A DNA stretch of 19,031 nucleotides, taken from positions 1 to 19,031 of the forward strand of contig CAYRIQ010000013.1 of NCBI GenBank assembly GCA_964424505.1. Reading direction: 5' to 3'. How positions within the stretch are numbered: the first letter of the stretch is position 1; every line of letters begins with the position of its first letter. The position numbers were made by a program, and so were the translations under genes. The notes beneath the pieces are model-generated. The model was not told the origin of the DNA, made no database searches, and saw only the letters and a program-made list of their open reading frames with translations. This document shows positions 8,773 through 16,304 of the stretch, one piece after another. This stretch comes from CAJBLF01 sp964424505 (GTDB taxonomy: Bacteria; Patescibacteriota; Gracilibacteria; Absconditabacterales; Absconditicoccaceae).

Positions 8773-10957
8773 ATGGACATAAAAAACATACTCAAAACCA
8801 CACCAAAATACATAAAAATATTAGCTGACCACAACATTACAACAGTGAAAGATTTTTTGCAATATTTTCCGAGGACATACGAAGATAGATCTACCATTAG
8901 ANNNNNNNNNNTTTTAAAGAAATTATTTGTCATTCATGAAATCAAAACCAAACGAGTTTGTTTTTTATTTTACGAACGAACTCATTTTAAATGAAAAAGG
9001 GATGACAGCGACCAAAGGGAAAATAGTCAAAAAAAGCGTATTTATGAGATGATGAAAAAGAATTTATACTATAAATTTTGTAGATCCTATAGGCAATAAA
9101 TGAGTCATAAGTATATTTAATTCTGGTTTTCTTGCGAGTAAAATCCACGAAGATAAGCGATATATAATCGTAGGAAAACCGAACATACATTACGGAAAGA
9201 TAACTTTTTCACACCCTGATATAGTAGAAACAGAAGCACCTGAAGAAATAGTGACAAGTGAAAAGGAACTAGGGACAAGTAATAAACATACACCAAGTAC
9301 CACCTCCCAAGTCGCTGAAGTTTATAATAGCTGAAGAATCTTTCCTATCTATCCAGAACTTATGGGAATCAAGCCAGGATGGTTTGCACAAAAAATGCGA
9401 ACATTAATAGACAAAGTGGACACAATTTTTTCCGAGTACTTACCTGATGAATTCATACAAAAATTCTGACTTATGGGTGTCCAGGAAACAATCAAAGAAA
9501 TGCATTATCCTACTAGTTTTGAAAAGCAAAAACAAGCAAATCTCAGAATATTTTTTGACAGATTGCTCAGAATCCAACTCTATGCACTCATAAATAGAAG
9601 TACCTATCAATTAAACAAAACAAATATGGAACATGAAATTATTGATCGAGATATTATCAAAGAAATTATAACTACACTGCCCTTTACATTAACCAATGCA
9701 CAAAAAAAAGTCATCAAACACATCACAGAAAATATCCACGAGCCTAAACCAATGCTCAGATTACTTCAAGGAGACGTAGGAAGTGGAAAGACAGTTGTCG
9801 CTGCTATATCCGCATATTACACCTTTAGAAAATACCAAGGTCAGTCAGTTTTTTTAGCACCATTGGAAGTCTTAGCACATCAACATTATAAGACTTTAGC
9901 AAAATTACTATTACCATTGGGACTGAGAGTAGCATTACTTACCTGATCTATGAGTAAATGAGAAAAAGATAAAATAAAATTAGACTTAGCAGAAGGGAGA
10001 ATACATACGATAATCTGAACACACGCAGTGATTCAAAAAGACATAAAATTCAAACAACTTCAATTTGTTGTCATCGATGAACAGCACAAGTTTTGAGTCA
10101 GACAAAGAGCTTTCTTCAAAAGATTTTGAGCTCCACATATCTTACAGATGAGTGCCACACCCATCCCAAGATCGATGGCATTAGCATTTTTTGGTGAATT
10201 TGATGTCAGTATCATTGATGAATTGCCGATAGGAAGAAAGCCAATAATCACCAAAGTTATCTCAGAAAAAGAATATATACAACTAAAACCACGAGTTCTC
10301 GATCATATCAATAAAGGACAAAAAGTATTTATTGTAACACCACTTATCGAAGAATCAGAAAAGCTTGAAGAAGTAAAATCAGCTATGACAGAATTTGAAC
10401 ATACCAAAGAACTTTACCCCGAACTCAAAGGGAAAATAGGAGTTCTGCACGGTAAAATGAGACCAAAAGATAAAGAAGCTATTATGCAAGACTTCAAGAC
10501 AGGAAAAATTTGTCTACTTGTGTCTACTACGGTTATAGAAGTAGGGGTAGATATCCCCGAAGCAACAATTATGGTAATCAAAAACGCCGAAAGATTTGGA
10601 TTGTCACAGCTTCATCAGCTCAGAGGAAGAATCTGAAGAGCCGATATTCAGTCCTACTGTTTTTTAGAAACCAAAAATAAAGCAGGAGATATCGGCAAAA
10701 GACTCAAAGCTATGGAAGATACCAACGATGGATTTAAACTCGCAGAATTAGATTTACACAATCGTGGTGCAGGAGAAATCCTAGGAACCATGCAATCATG
10801 AGAATCAGATATCCCCCTTGAAATATTGTCAGATTTAAAATTTTTGGAAAAAATCCAAGAAGGAGCTAAATGGTTATTGGAAAAATATCCTAATCTGGAA
10901 GGACTACCTGGATTAAAAAAATATCTTGAAGAAAAAATGGGAGATGTATTAGCATAA
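8773..10957 (+). CDS. recG: ATP-dependent DNA helicase RecG (contains an assembly gap)
   Basis: The N-terminal part reads MDIKNILKTTPKYIKIL and FPRTYEDRSTIR, the RecG entry to the wedge domain, and then meets ten N. After the gap the frame shifts by one: the wedge continues with ELILNEKGMTATKGKIV and RIFPIYPELMGIKPGWF. The helicase motifs follow: GDVGSGKTVVAA (I), VIDEQHKFGVRQR (DEQH box), SATPIPRSMAL (III), STTVIEVGVDIPEA (V), QLRGRIGRADI (VI), and the C-terminal TRG-like FKLAELDLHNRGAGEILG with QSGESDIP. RecG remodels stalled replication forks. Many glycines are TGA, including the second glycine of RGRIGR. Sequence just after the gap (about 8912-8975) encodes residues that do not fit the wedge between STIR and NELIL, so the gap may hide an insertion or a misjoin. 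It converges on ung. Confidence 0.95.
8902..8911. other. assembly gap (10 N) inside recG
   Basis: The ten N are a placeholder. The recG frame before the gap is frame 1 and after it is frame 2, so the true gap length is not ten plus a multiple of three. I treat it as missing sequence, not a frameshift mutation. Confidence 0.95.
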
Positions 10958-10977
10958 AAATCGTATCAACAATCACA

Positions 10978-10994
10978 ACATATTATCAATATGT
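10978..10994. terminator. small hairpin between convergent recG and ung
   Basis: ACATATT and AATATGT form a 7-bp AT-only stem with a 3-base loop, in the 44 bases between two convergent stop codons. No T-run follows on the plus strand, so a terminator role is a weak guess from position. Confidence 0.25.
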
Positions 10995-11001
10995 ATATAA
11001 A

Positions 11002-11718
11002 TTAATCAGACAAATCCCAATCAATCTCTTTGCTTGCCCCGTTCGTAGCAACGAGGTCTCCTCTATTTTTCAAAATCTCATTCACCTTGGAAAAATGTTT
11101 ACAGCCAAAAAATCATTTATGCACACTAAAAGGCGAGGGATGTGGACACTCTAATACAATATGTCTACTTGTGTCTATAAGTTCTTTTTTCTTTTGAGCA
11201 AAAGCTCATCGTAAAAGAAAGATAACTCAATCTTTTTTGTCTGAAAGAGCTTTAATCACTGCATCAGTAAAAGTATGCCATCATATATCTTTATGCGAAT
11301 TAGGAGTATCCTTTCTTACCGTCAAACTAGCATTCAATAAAAGTACTCACTGCTCTGCCCATTTTGTGAGATTACCACTTTTTGGTGAAATAATTCATAA
11401 GTCATCCTGCAATTCTTTGAAAATATTTTTGAGTGAAGGTGGCTGTCTTACTCCATCTTGCACAGAAAAACAAAGTCCATGAGCCTCTCACTCCCCATGA
11501 TAGGGATCTTGACCAATGATCACAATCCTGACCTTGTCAAAAGGAGTCAGATTAAATGCGTTAAAGATATCAGATCATTTGGGATAGATAGTATATCACG
11601 CTTTTTTTTCTTCAAGTAAAAAATTTTTTATCTGACCAAAATATGGTTGAGTAAATTCATTTCAAAGAATTTTTTTCCATGACTCATCTATATGAATAGT
11701 TTGAACATCAACCGACAT
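11002..11718 (-). CDS. ung: uracil-DNA glycosylase, family 1
   Basis: This encodes 238 residues. All family 1 motifs are present: GQDPYHGEGEAHGLCFSV with the catalytic Asp71, PPSLKNIFKEL, LLLNASLTVR, and HPSPFS with the catalytic His193. The enzyme removes uracil from DNA to start base excision repair. About a dozen TGA codons are in frame, several in conserved positions (for example the glycine in LGIISP and that in KGFFGCKHF). The start at 11718 (MSVDVQTIHI) gives the usual length of N-terminal arm. The 15-residue tail after KNRG is polar and not part of the fold. It is transcribed toward recG and away from the P-type ATPase. Confidence 0.97.
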
Positions 11719-11792
11719 AGCAAAAAAATAATCAATAAAACCATCAGAATATAATATATTTACTAGAAAAAAGCAAGAAGAAGTCATTTACC

Positions 11793-11809
11793 TTGTATTA
11801 AAAATACAA
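11793..11809. repeat. inverted repeat between divergent ung and ATPase genes
   Basis: TTGTATT and AATACAA form a perfect 7-bp inverted repeat with a 3-base centre, in the 150-base divergent spacer. It could be an operator shared by both genes. AT-richness makes chance possible. Confidence 0.3.
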
Positions 11810-11877
11810 AACAGTAAATAATTTATATACAATATACTCCATATTTTATTATGTATAGTTTTTTAACTATGGCCCTT

Positions 11878-14404
11878 ATGACAGAAGATGATATTAAAAA
11901 ATTACCATGACTTTCTACCAACGAAGTACATGAAAGAATACGTAAAAACTGATATAATGAACTGCCTTCAGCCAAAAAGAAAAATATTTTTGGTATTGTA
12001 CGAGAAGTAGTAAAAGAGCCTATGCTAATTTTATTGATAGCTTGTGGAACACTCTATCTTATTTTAGGAGACATCCAAGAAGCAATAATACTTTTATCAT
12101 CAATATGACTTATCATAAGTATTACTATTTATCAAGAAAATAAAACAGAAAAAGCGTTGGATGCACTAAAAGACCTTTCAAGCCCTAGAGCACTGGTAAT
12201 AAGAAATTGAGAACAAATCAGGATAGCAGGAAGAGAAGTTGTCAAAGACGATATTATTATCATGAATGAAGGCGATAAAATACCTGCTGACTGTGTGATT
12301 TTACGAGGCAGAAATTGTAGTGTTGATGAATCATTACTCACGTGAGAAGCAGTACCAGTCAGAAAATCAGCATCAGAAGACATACANNNNNNNNNNACCA
12401 TTTCTTTTTTCTGGAAGTATGTTAGTACAATGACAATGTGTTGCAAAAGTTGTTTCTATAGGTACAGAAACAGAAATTGGTCGCATCTGAAAAGCAATTG
12501 GCAATATCAAAAACGAAAAAACATTACTTCAAAAAGAAGTAAAAAAAATCGTTACTACAGCATTTATGATAGCTGTAGCACTATGTACTATACTATTCAG
12601 TATATATATTATACGATATGGAGATGTAATTAAAGGATTGTTATCGTGATTAACACTTGCTATGGCAATATTACCAGAAGAATTTCCCGTAGTATTAACA
12701 GTATTTCTTGCTATTTGAGCATGGAGAATGTCTAAAAAAAACGTCCTTACTAGAAAAATGGCTGCCGTAGAAACGCTAGGTGCAGCAACTGTTCTTTGTA
12801 CAGACAAAACAGGAACTATTACGTGGAATAAAATGACTGTTAAAAAACTTTATACTGAAAACATGTTTTATGATATACAAGAGAAAGAAAATGTACCAGA
12901 AATATTTCATAAACTAATAGAATACGGAATCCTTGCTAGTAAAAAAGATCCTTTTGATCCTATGGAAAAAGCACTGGAAAAAATATGAAAAAATATTGAT
13001 ACTGAACATATTCACGATTTTAATTTACTTCAAGAATATCCACTCACCAAGGATTTGCTTGCACTTTCACACGCCTGGAAAGATCAAAACACCAATAACA
13101 TAATGATTGCAAGTAAATGAGCTCCTGAAGCAATTATAGATCTTTGTCATATGGACCACGAACAAAAACAAAAAATTATGAAACAAGTAGAAACTATGGC
13201 AAAAGAATGACTAAGAATTTTGTGAGTAGCAAAAGCAAGCTTTGAAGGAGATAAGTTACCGAGCACACAACATGATTTCAGACTTGAATTTATGTGACTT
13301 ATAGGACGAATAGATCCTATTAGAGAAACAGTCGCTCAATCAATACAAGAATGTTATCATGCAGGTATAAAAGTAATAATGATAACTGGCGACTACCCTA
13401 CTACTGCACAATACATAGGGGGGAAAATTGGTCTCGAACATCCAGAACACGTGATTTTAGGGGAAGAACTCAGACATTTATCAGAAAAAGAATTATTGGA
13501 AAAAATAGATACTACAAATATTATCGCTAGAGTTGCCCCGGAAGAAAAATTAATTATCATCAATTTACTCAAAAAACACTGACATTTTGTAGCTATGACA
13601 GGCGATGGAGTCAATGATGCCCCAGCACTTAAAGCAGCACATATAGGGATAGCTATGGGACAGAGAGGGACAGACGTTGCTAGAGAAGCTTCAGCAATAG
13701 TTTTGCTTGATGACGATTTTTCATCTATAGTCCATGGCGTAAAAATGGGAAGAAAAACATTTGATAATTTAAAAAAAGCCATGATTTATATCGTAAGTGT
13801 CCATATCCCTATTGCAGGTATAGCTATTTTACCTATACTATTTTGACGGCCAACTATTCTCTATCCTATACATATAGTTTTTATGGAATTACTTATTGAC
13901 CCAGCCTGCTCTATAATATTTGAATGAGAAAAAGAAGAAGCAAATATAATGTCTCGTAAACCTCGCAATCCAAAAGAACCACTTTTTGGAAAAAAAACAT
14001 TATTTCTGAGTATATTACAATGATTTTTCGCTTTATTCATGGTACTCATCATATTCAAATTTTTTCTTCGATGCGATCAATCAGAAACAACTGCTAAAAC
14101 AGCAGCATTCATAACGTTAATTATAGGGAATATTTCACTCATTTTAGTAAATCGTTCATGGACACACACAATATTTTATATGCTTAAAATAAAAAATACT
14201 GCATTAGTCCCAGTGATTTTATGAGCAATACTCATGCTAATTTTAATGGTCTATATGCCAGCAGTACAAAATATTTTTCATTTTACATCTATGAGTATAT
14301 GATATTTTTTTCTTGCTATAGGATGATGAGTTATCAGTGTATTTTGGTTTGAGTTAATAAAATATTTTTCAAATAAAAAAGGTATAGAATTATTAAAAGA
14401 TTAA
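11878..14404 (+). CDS. cation-transporting P-type ATPase (contains an assembly gap)
   Basis: The actuator domain ends in SVDESLLTGEAVPVRKSA before a 10-N gap; after it the frame shifts and PFLFSGSMLVQG follows as expected, so little seems lost. Membrane segment 4 has LPEEFPVVLTVFLA (PEEFP where Ca-ATPases have PEGLP). The phosphorylation loop is CTDKTGTITWNKMTV, then SKGAPEAII for nucleotide binding, MITGDYPTTA and MTGDGVNDAPALK of the P domain. Segments 5-10 follow, with FMELLIDPACSIIFEGE. This is a P2-like pump; the ion (calcium or another divalent cation) cannot be fixed from sequence. In-frame starts also exist at 11851 and 11869; I chose 11878 because the longer versions add a short hydrophobic tail unlike the family. 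No Shine-Dalgarno site helps to decide. Confidence 0.93.
12387..12396. other. assembly gap (10 N) inside the P-type ATPase gene
   Basis: This is a placeholder N-run. The frame is 1 before it and 2 after it, so the true length differs from ten. The protein on both sides is collinear with the family, with only a few residues missing. Confidence 0.95.
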
Positions 14405-14410
14405 TTACTG

Positions 14411-14438
14411 TTGAATTATTTTAGTAATTCAGTAAAAG
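14411..14438 (+). promoter_or_regulatory. possible promoter of rnpB
   Basis: TTGAAT (14411-14416), 16 bases, then TAAAAG (14433-14438). It would start transcription near 14445, where helix P1 of RNase P RNA begins. A hairpin (TTACTG...CAGTAA with inner AATTA...TAATT, about 14405-14434) overlaps it and might end the ATPase transcript, although no T-run follows. Confidence 0.35.
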
Positions 14439-14465
14439 AAGCTAGTCCAAATATTGTATAGCTCA

Positions 14466-14530
14466 GCACCAAATGTAATTTCAGTCATATAGCATCCAAA
14501 ACAGTATGTGATTTAATGTACATTTGGTGC
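14466..14530 (+). mobile_element. short MITE-like palindromic element at the tip of rnpB helix P3
   Basis: This 65-base element starts GCACCAAATGTA and ends TACATTTGGTGC. Its left 21 bases match the P12 element at 17 of 21 positions, and its right 22 bases match at 19 of 22, including TGATTTAA and ATTTGGTGC. Between the shared ends is a unique 22-base interior (14487-14508). Twenty of those bases (14488-14507) equal plus-strand bases 4341-4360 inside dnaB, and so are antisense to dnaB mRNA. It has no reading frame. I interpret it as an internally deleted relative of the GIY-YIG element that depends on a protein supplied in trans. Confidence 0.7.
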
Positions 14531-14627
14531 TGAGTGGAAAGTCCTGACACCAAAAAATAGGTAGCATTTAACGAGTGCTGAATACCGAAAGGGTAAATGA
14601 AAGTGCCACAGAAACGTAAACTACCCC

Positions 14628-14930
14628 GCACCAAATTTAGATTTAGTCTAAAAAATGTACTTTGTATACGTACTTTACAACAAAACAACTAAAAAATTCT
14701 ATGTTTGAGTCACTCAAAATATAGAAAAAAGATTGACAGAGCACATCGCTTGAGAAAATCAATCTACAAAATATTGCTGTAAAGAACGAAATCTTGTGTA
14801 TTATGAATGTTATAATCACAAAATCGATGCGTATATTAGAGAGAAAAAGCTAAAACATCATGGTAAATGAATGTATCTTATTAAATCGAGAATTAGCAAT
14901 ACATTACATGATTTAACCTAAATTTGGTGC
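14628..14930 (+). mobile_element. hairpin-borne GIY-YIG element inserted in rnpB helix P12
   Basis: This 303-base element is bounded by a perfect inverted repeat, GCACCAAATTTAG / CTAAATTTGGTGC. With four more pairs (CCCC/GGGG) from the resident P12 helix, the stem is 17 bp (14624-14640 with 14918-14934). The loop contains one gene, 14655-14921, whose stop codon lies inside the right repeat. No group I or II intron core and no target-site duplication is visible. Because the ends pair with each other and sit at a hairpin tip, the element extends the helix and need not be spliced out. The flanks differ from those of the P3 copy (CCCC/GGGG against CTCA/TGAG), which fixes the element borders at GCACC...GGTGC. 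Confidence 0.75.
14655..14921 (+). CDS. small GIY-YIG family endonuclease encoded inside RNase P RNA
   Basis: This encodes 88 residues with three UGA-coded glycines, and ends in TAA. The single GIY-YIG domain starts MYFVYVLYNKTTKKFYVGVT: Tyr5 and Leu7 correspond to the GIY strand, and Tyr16-Val-Gly18 to the YIG strand. Next come Arg26 in KRLTEH, STKY (37-40), LVYYE (47-51), and the REKKLK helix with the probable metal-binding Glu63. This fits the free-standing 80-90 residue members of the family (UPF0213-like), which are predicted nucleases. Gly18 of the core motif is a TGA codon, so the protein is whole only under code 25. There is no Shine-Dalgarno site; the ATG lies 14 bases after the left inverted repeat. 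It would be translated from the RNase P RNA transcript or from an unseen internal start. Role in moving the surrounding element is inferred. Confidence 0.88.
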
Positions 14931-15154
14931 GGGGGAAAGATGCAACGCGAGAATGAACCTGCTTAAGCGGGGGCTATCTCTCCTCAGTTTCCATGATATG
15001 GATTCGAGTGGTAAACCATACCTGGTGCAAGCTTACCTCGTAGTAATACGGGGAAAGTGCAATACGTTGGCTCTACGCCGACATAGATACATTATACTTT
15101 ATACAGAATCAGGCTTATTGTTTGGATCAAAATATAAGTTCAGGAACGTGTTTT

Positions 15155-15226
15155 AGGGCTATAGCTCAGAGGTAGAGCGGCGGTCTCCAAAGCCGCGCGT
15201 CGCGAGTTCGAGTCTTGCTAGCCCTG
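15155..15226 (+). tRNA. trnW: tRNA-Trp (anticodon CCA)
   Basis: This is a full cloverleaf: acceptor AGGGCTA/TAGCCCT, D stem GCTC/GAGC, anticodon stem GCGGT/GCCGC around CTCCAAA with anticodon CCA at 15187-15189, and T arm GCGAG-TTCGAGT-CTTGC. Discriminator base is G. The 3' CCA is not encoded and must be added. Reading only UGG is consistent with UGA being used for glycine and not for tryptophan. It lies 26 bases after rnpB and is followed by a run of seven T at 15230-15236. Confidence 0.95.
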
Positions 15227-15282
15227 AACTTTTTTTGAAAACTAAAATGTAACTATACATTTTTACTCACCTACCCAAATAA

Positions 15283-15864
15283 ATGTTGAATAACAAACAA
15301 TATGTAATAGTCGATATTGAAACAACATGACTCAGCAAAGATAGACACCACATTACCGAAATAGCAGCGGTAATGTTTGATGGCAAAAAAATACTAAAGA
15401 CATTTCAAACACTGATAAATCCACTGACATCTATACCACCATTTATCACACATCTTACAGGGATAAACGATATGATGGTAAAAGATGCTCCGACCATAGA
15501 TCAAGCATTACCAATTTTTTTAGAATTTTTGCAGGATCATATCTTAGTAGCACACAATGCAACATTTGATTATGGATTTCTTAATCACAACGGAATTATA
15601 CATCTAAATACGCCTATAAAAAACAATATTTTATGTACGAGAAAATTAGCGAATAGATTGATGCCAGAGTTACCAAGCAAACGTTTAGAATCTTTATGCC
15701 AACACTTTAAGATAATAAATGGAAATGCTCATAGAGCTATGGGAGATGTAATAGCCACCGTAAAAATATTTGAAAAATTTTTAGAATTACTCAAAAGAAA
15801 ATGAATAGAAGATAAATCACAAATAATAAATTTTCAAAATTTTGCTCTTTATATGTGTAGATAA
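15283..15864 (+). CDS. DnaQ-like 3'-5' exonuclease (DEDDh)
   Basis: This encodes 193 residues. Exo I is VDIETTG with Asp11 and Glu13 (Gly16 is TGA). Exo II is HNATFDYGF with Asp96. Exo III epsilon is HRAMGD with His150 and Asp155. The family motif THLTGI follows the first domain part. All four metal ligands and the histidine are present, so it should be active. The length fits a free-standing epsilon-type proofreading exonuclease or a related RNase T/oligoribonuclease-type enzyme; the THLTGI motif and overall pattern favour the PolC/epsilon group. The frame continues through a TGA at 15802-15804 and adds a 20-residue tail ending in TAA. The start at 15283 is the only ATG before the first motif. 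Confidence 0.92.
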
Positions 15865-15888
15865 AAAATATTATAAATTCTCTTGAAT

Positions 15889-15923
15889 ATGAAATATATT
15901 TCATTATTGTGATAAACACAATA
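15889..15923. promoter_or_regulatory. two adjacent inverted repeats upstream of the DUF134 gene
   Basis: ATGAAATATATTTCAT (15889-15904) is a perfect 16-base palindrome. It is directly followed by TATTGTG-ATAAA-CACAATA (15905-15923). The second overlaps a possible -35 box (TTGTGA, 15907-15912), which has TAATTT 16 bases downstream. The layout suits operators for the DUF134-gdhA pair; the second repeat might instead end the exonuclease transcript. Confidence 0.4.
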
Positions 15924-15962
15924 GTTCATAATTTTAAATTTCATTCATTTATTCATTGTTAG

Positions 15963-15983
15963 TTTTTAACTATTAGTTAAAAA
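15963..15983. promoter_or_regulatory. inverted repeat touching the DUF134 start
   Basis: TTTTTAACT-ATT-AGTTAAAAA is a perfect 9-bp inverted repeat ending three bases before the ATG at 15987. In RNA it would form a hairpin over the ribosome landing region. In DNA it could be an autoregulatory operator for the helix-turn-helix product. Confidence 0.4.
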
Positions 15984-15986
15984 GTT

Positions 15987-16271
15987 ATGGCAAGAACAAA
16001 AAAAGAAAGAAATATTACTTGTACACCAGTATGTTATCTCTTCGGTCCCCTGCTCTCCAAATGAAACAAAGAAACTCTAGAACTTGGATTAGACGAATAT
16101 GAAGCAATTAGACTATCAGATCATGAACAATTAGCAATGATAGCTGCAGCGAAAAACATGAAAATATCAGCACCAACCTTTTGTAGAATATTGAAAATTG
16201 CTCATAAAAAAGTCGCTGATGCATTGATGAATAACAAAAATATTAAAGTATGCATACAAAAATGTAAGTAG
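15987..16271 (+). CDS. DUF134 family helix-turn-helix protein
   Basis: This encodes 94 residues and ends in TAG, the only TAG stop in the window. It begins MARTKKERNITCTPVCYLFGPLL and continues with LGLDEYEAIRLSDHEQLAMIAAAKNMKISAPTF-type helices. This is the DUF134 signature: the LDE.EA.RL.D segment, then a sigma-like helix-turn-helix ending in FCRILKIAHKKVADAL. The family is predicted to bind DNA; its regulon is generally unknown. The C-terminus has two further cysteines (KVCIQKCK). The gene is 33 bases upstream of gdhA, so the two are probably one transcript, and it may control gdhA. Three inverted repeats precede it. Confidence 0.88.
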
Positions 16272-16304
16272 CATTAGTAATTTTTAATTTGTAATTATAA
16301 AGCA

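Larger units (their letters stand above)
14444..15128 (+). ncRNA. rnpB: RNase P RNA with two inserted palindromic elements
   Basis: The catalytic RNA that trims tRNA 5' ends. P1 pairs GTCCAAA (14445-14451) with TTTGGAT (15121-15127). The P4 strands are GGAAAGTCCTGA (14536-14547) and CAGAATCAGGCTTA (15105-15118), with the bulged U. Other conserved parts are CCGAAAGGGT and GTGCCACAGAAACGTAAACTA before P12, and GGTAAACCATACCTGG then TGCAAG near P15. At about 685 bases it is nearly twice the usual 350-400. The excess lies in two peripheral helices: P3 (base CTCA/TGAG, extended to 14462-14534) and P12 (base CCCC/GGGG, 14624-14934). Both extensions are palindromic and related to each other, and the P12 one holds a GIY-YIG gene. 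The core is otherwise intact, so the RNA is probably active without splicing. tRNA-Trp follows 26 bases downstream. Confidence 0.92.

Noticed and set aside
8902..12396. Frameshifts in recG and the P-type ATPase gene
   Set aside because: Both frame changes coincide exactly with 10-N assembly placeholders, so they are missing sequence and not mutations.
14485..14688. 67-residue frame on the minus strand across the P3 and P12 elements
   Set aside because: It lies opposite conserved RNase P RNA, has no recognisable domain, and its resemblance to DnaB (HTVLDAI) comes only from the 20-base shared segment.
14628..14930. Group I or group II homing intron in rnpB
   Set aside because: No catalytic core motifs and almost all of the insert is the nuclease gene. 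The ends form a hairpin continuous with P12, so splicing is not required.
14953..15156. 67-residue plus-strand frame inside the 3' half of rnpB
   Set aside because: It overlaps conserved RNase P RNA elements (GGTAAACC, P4 3' strand) and has no protein-like pattern.
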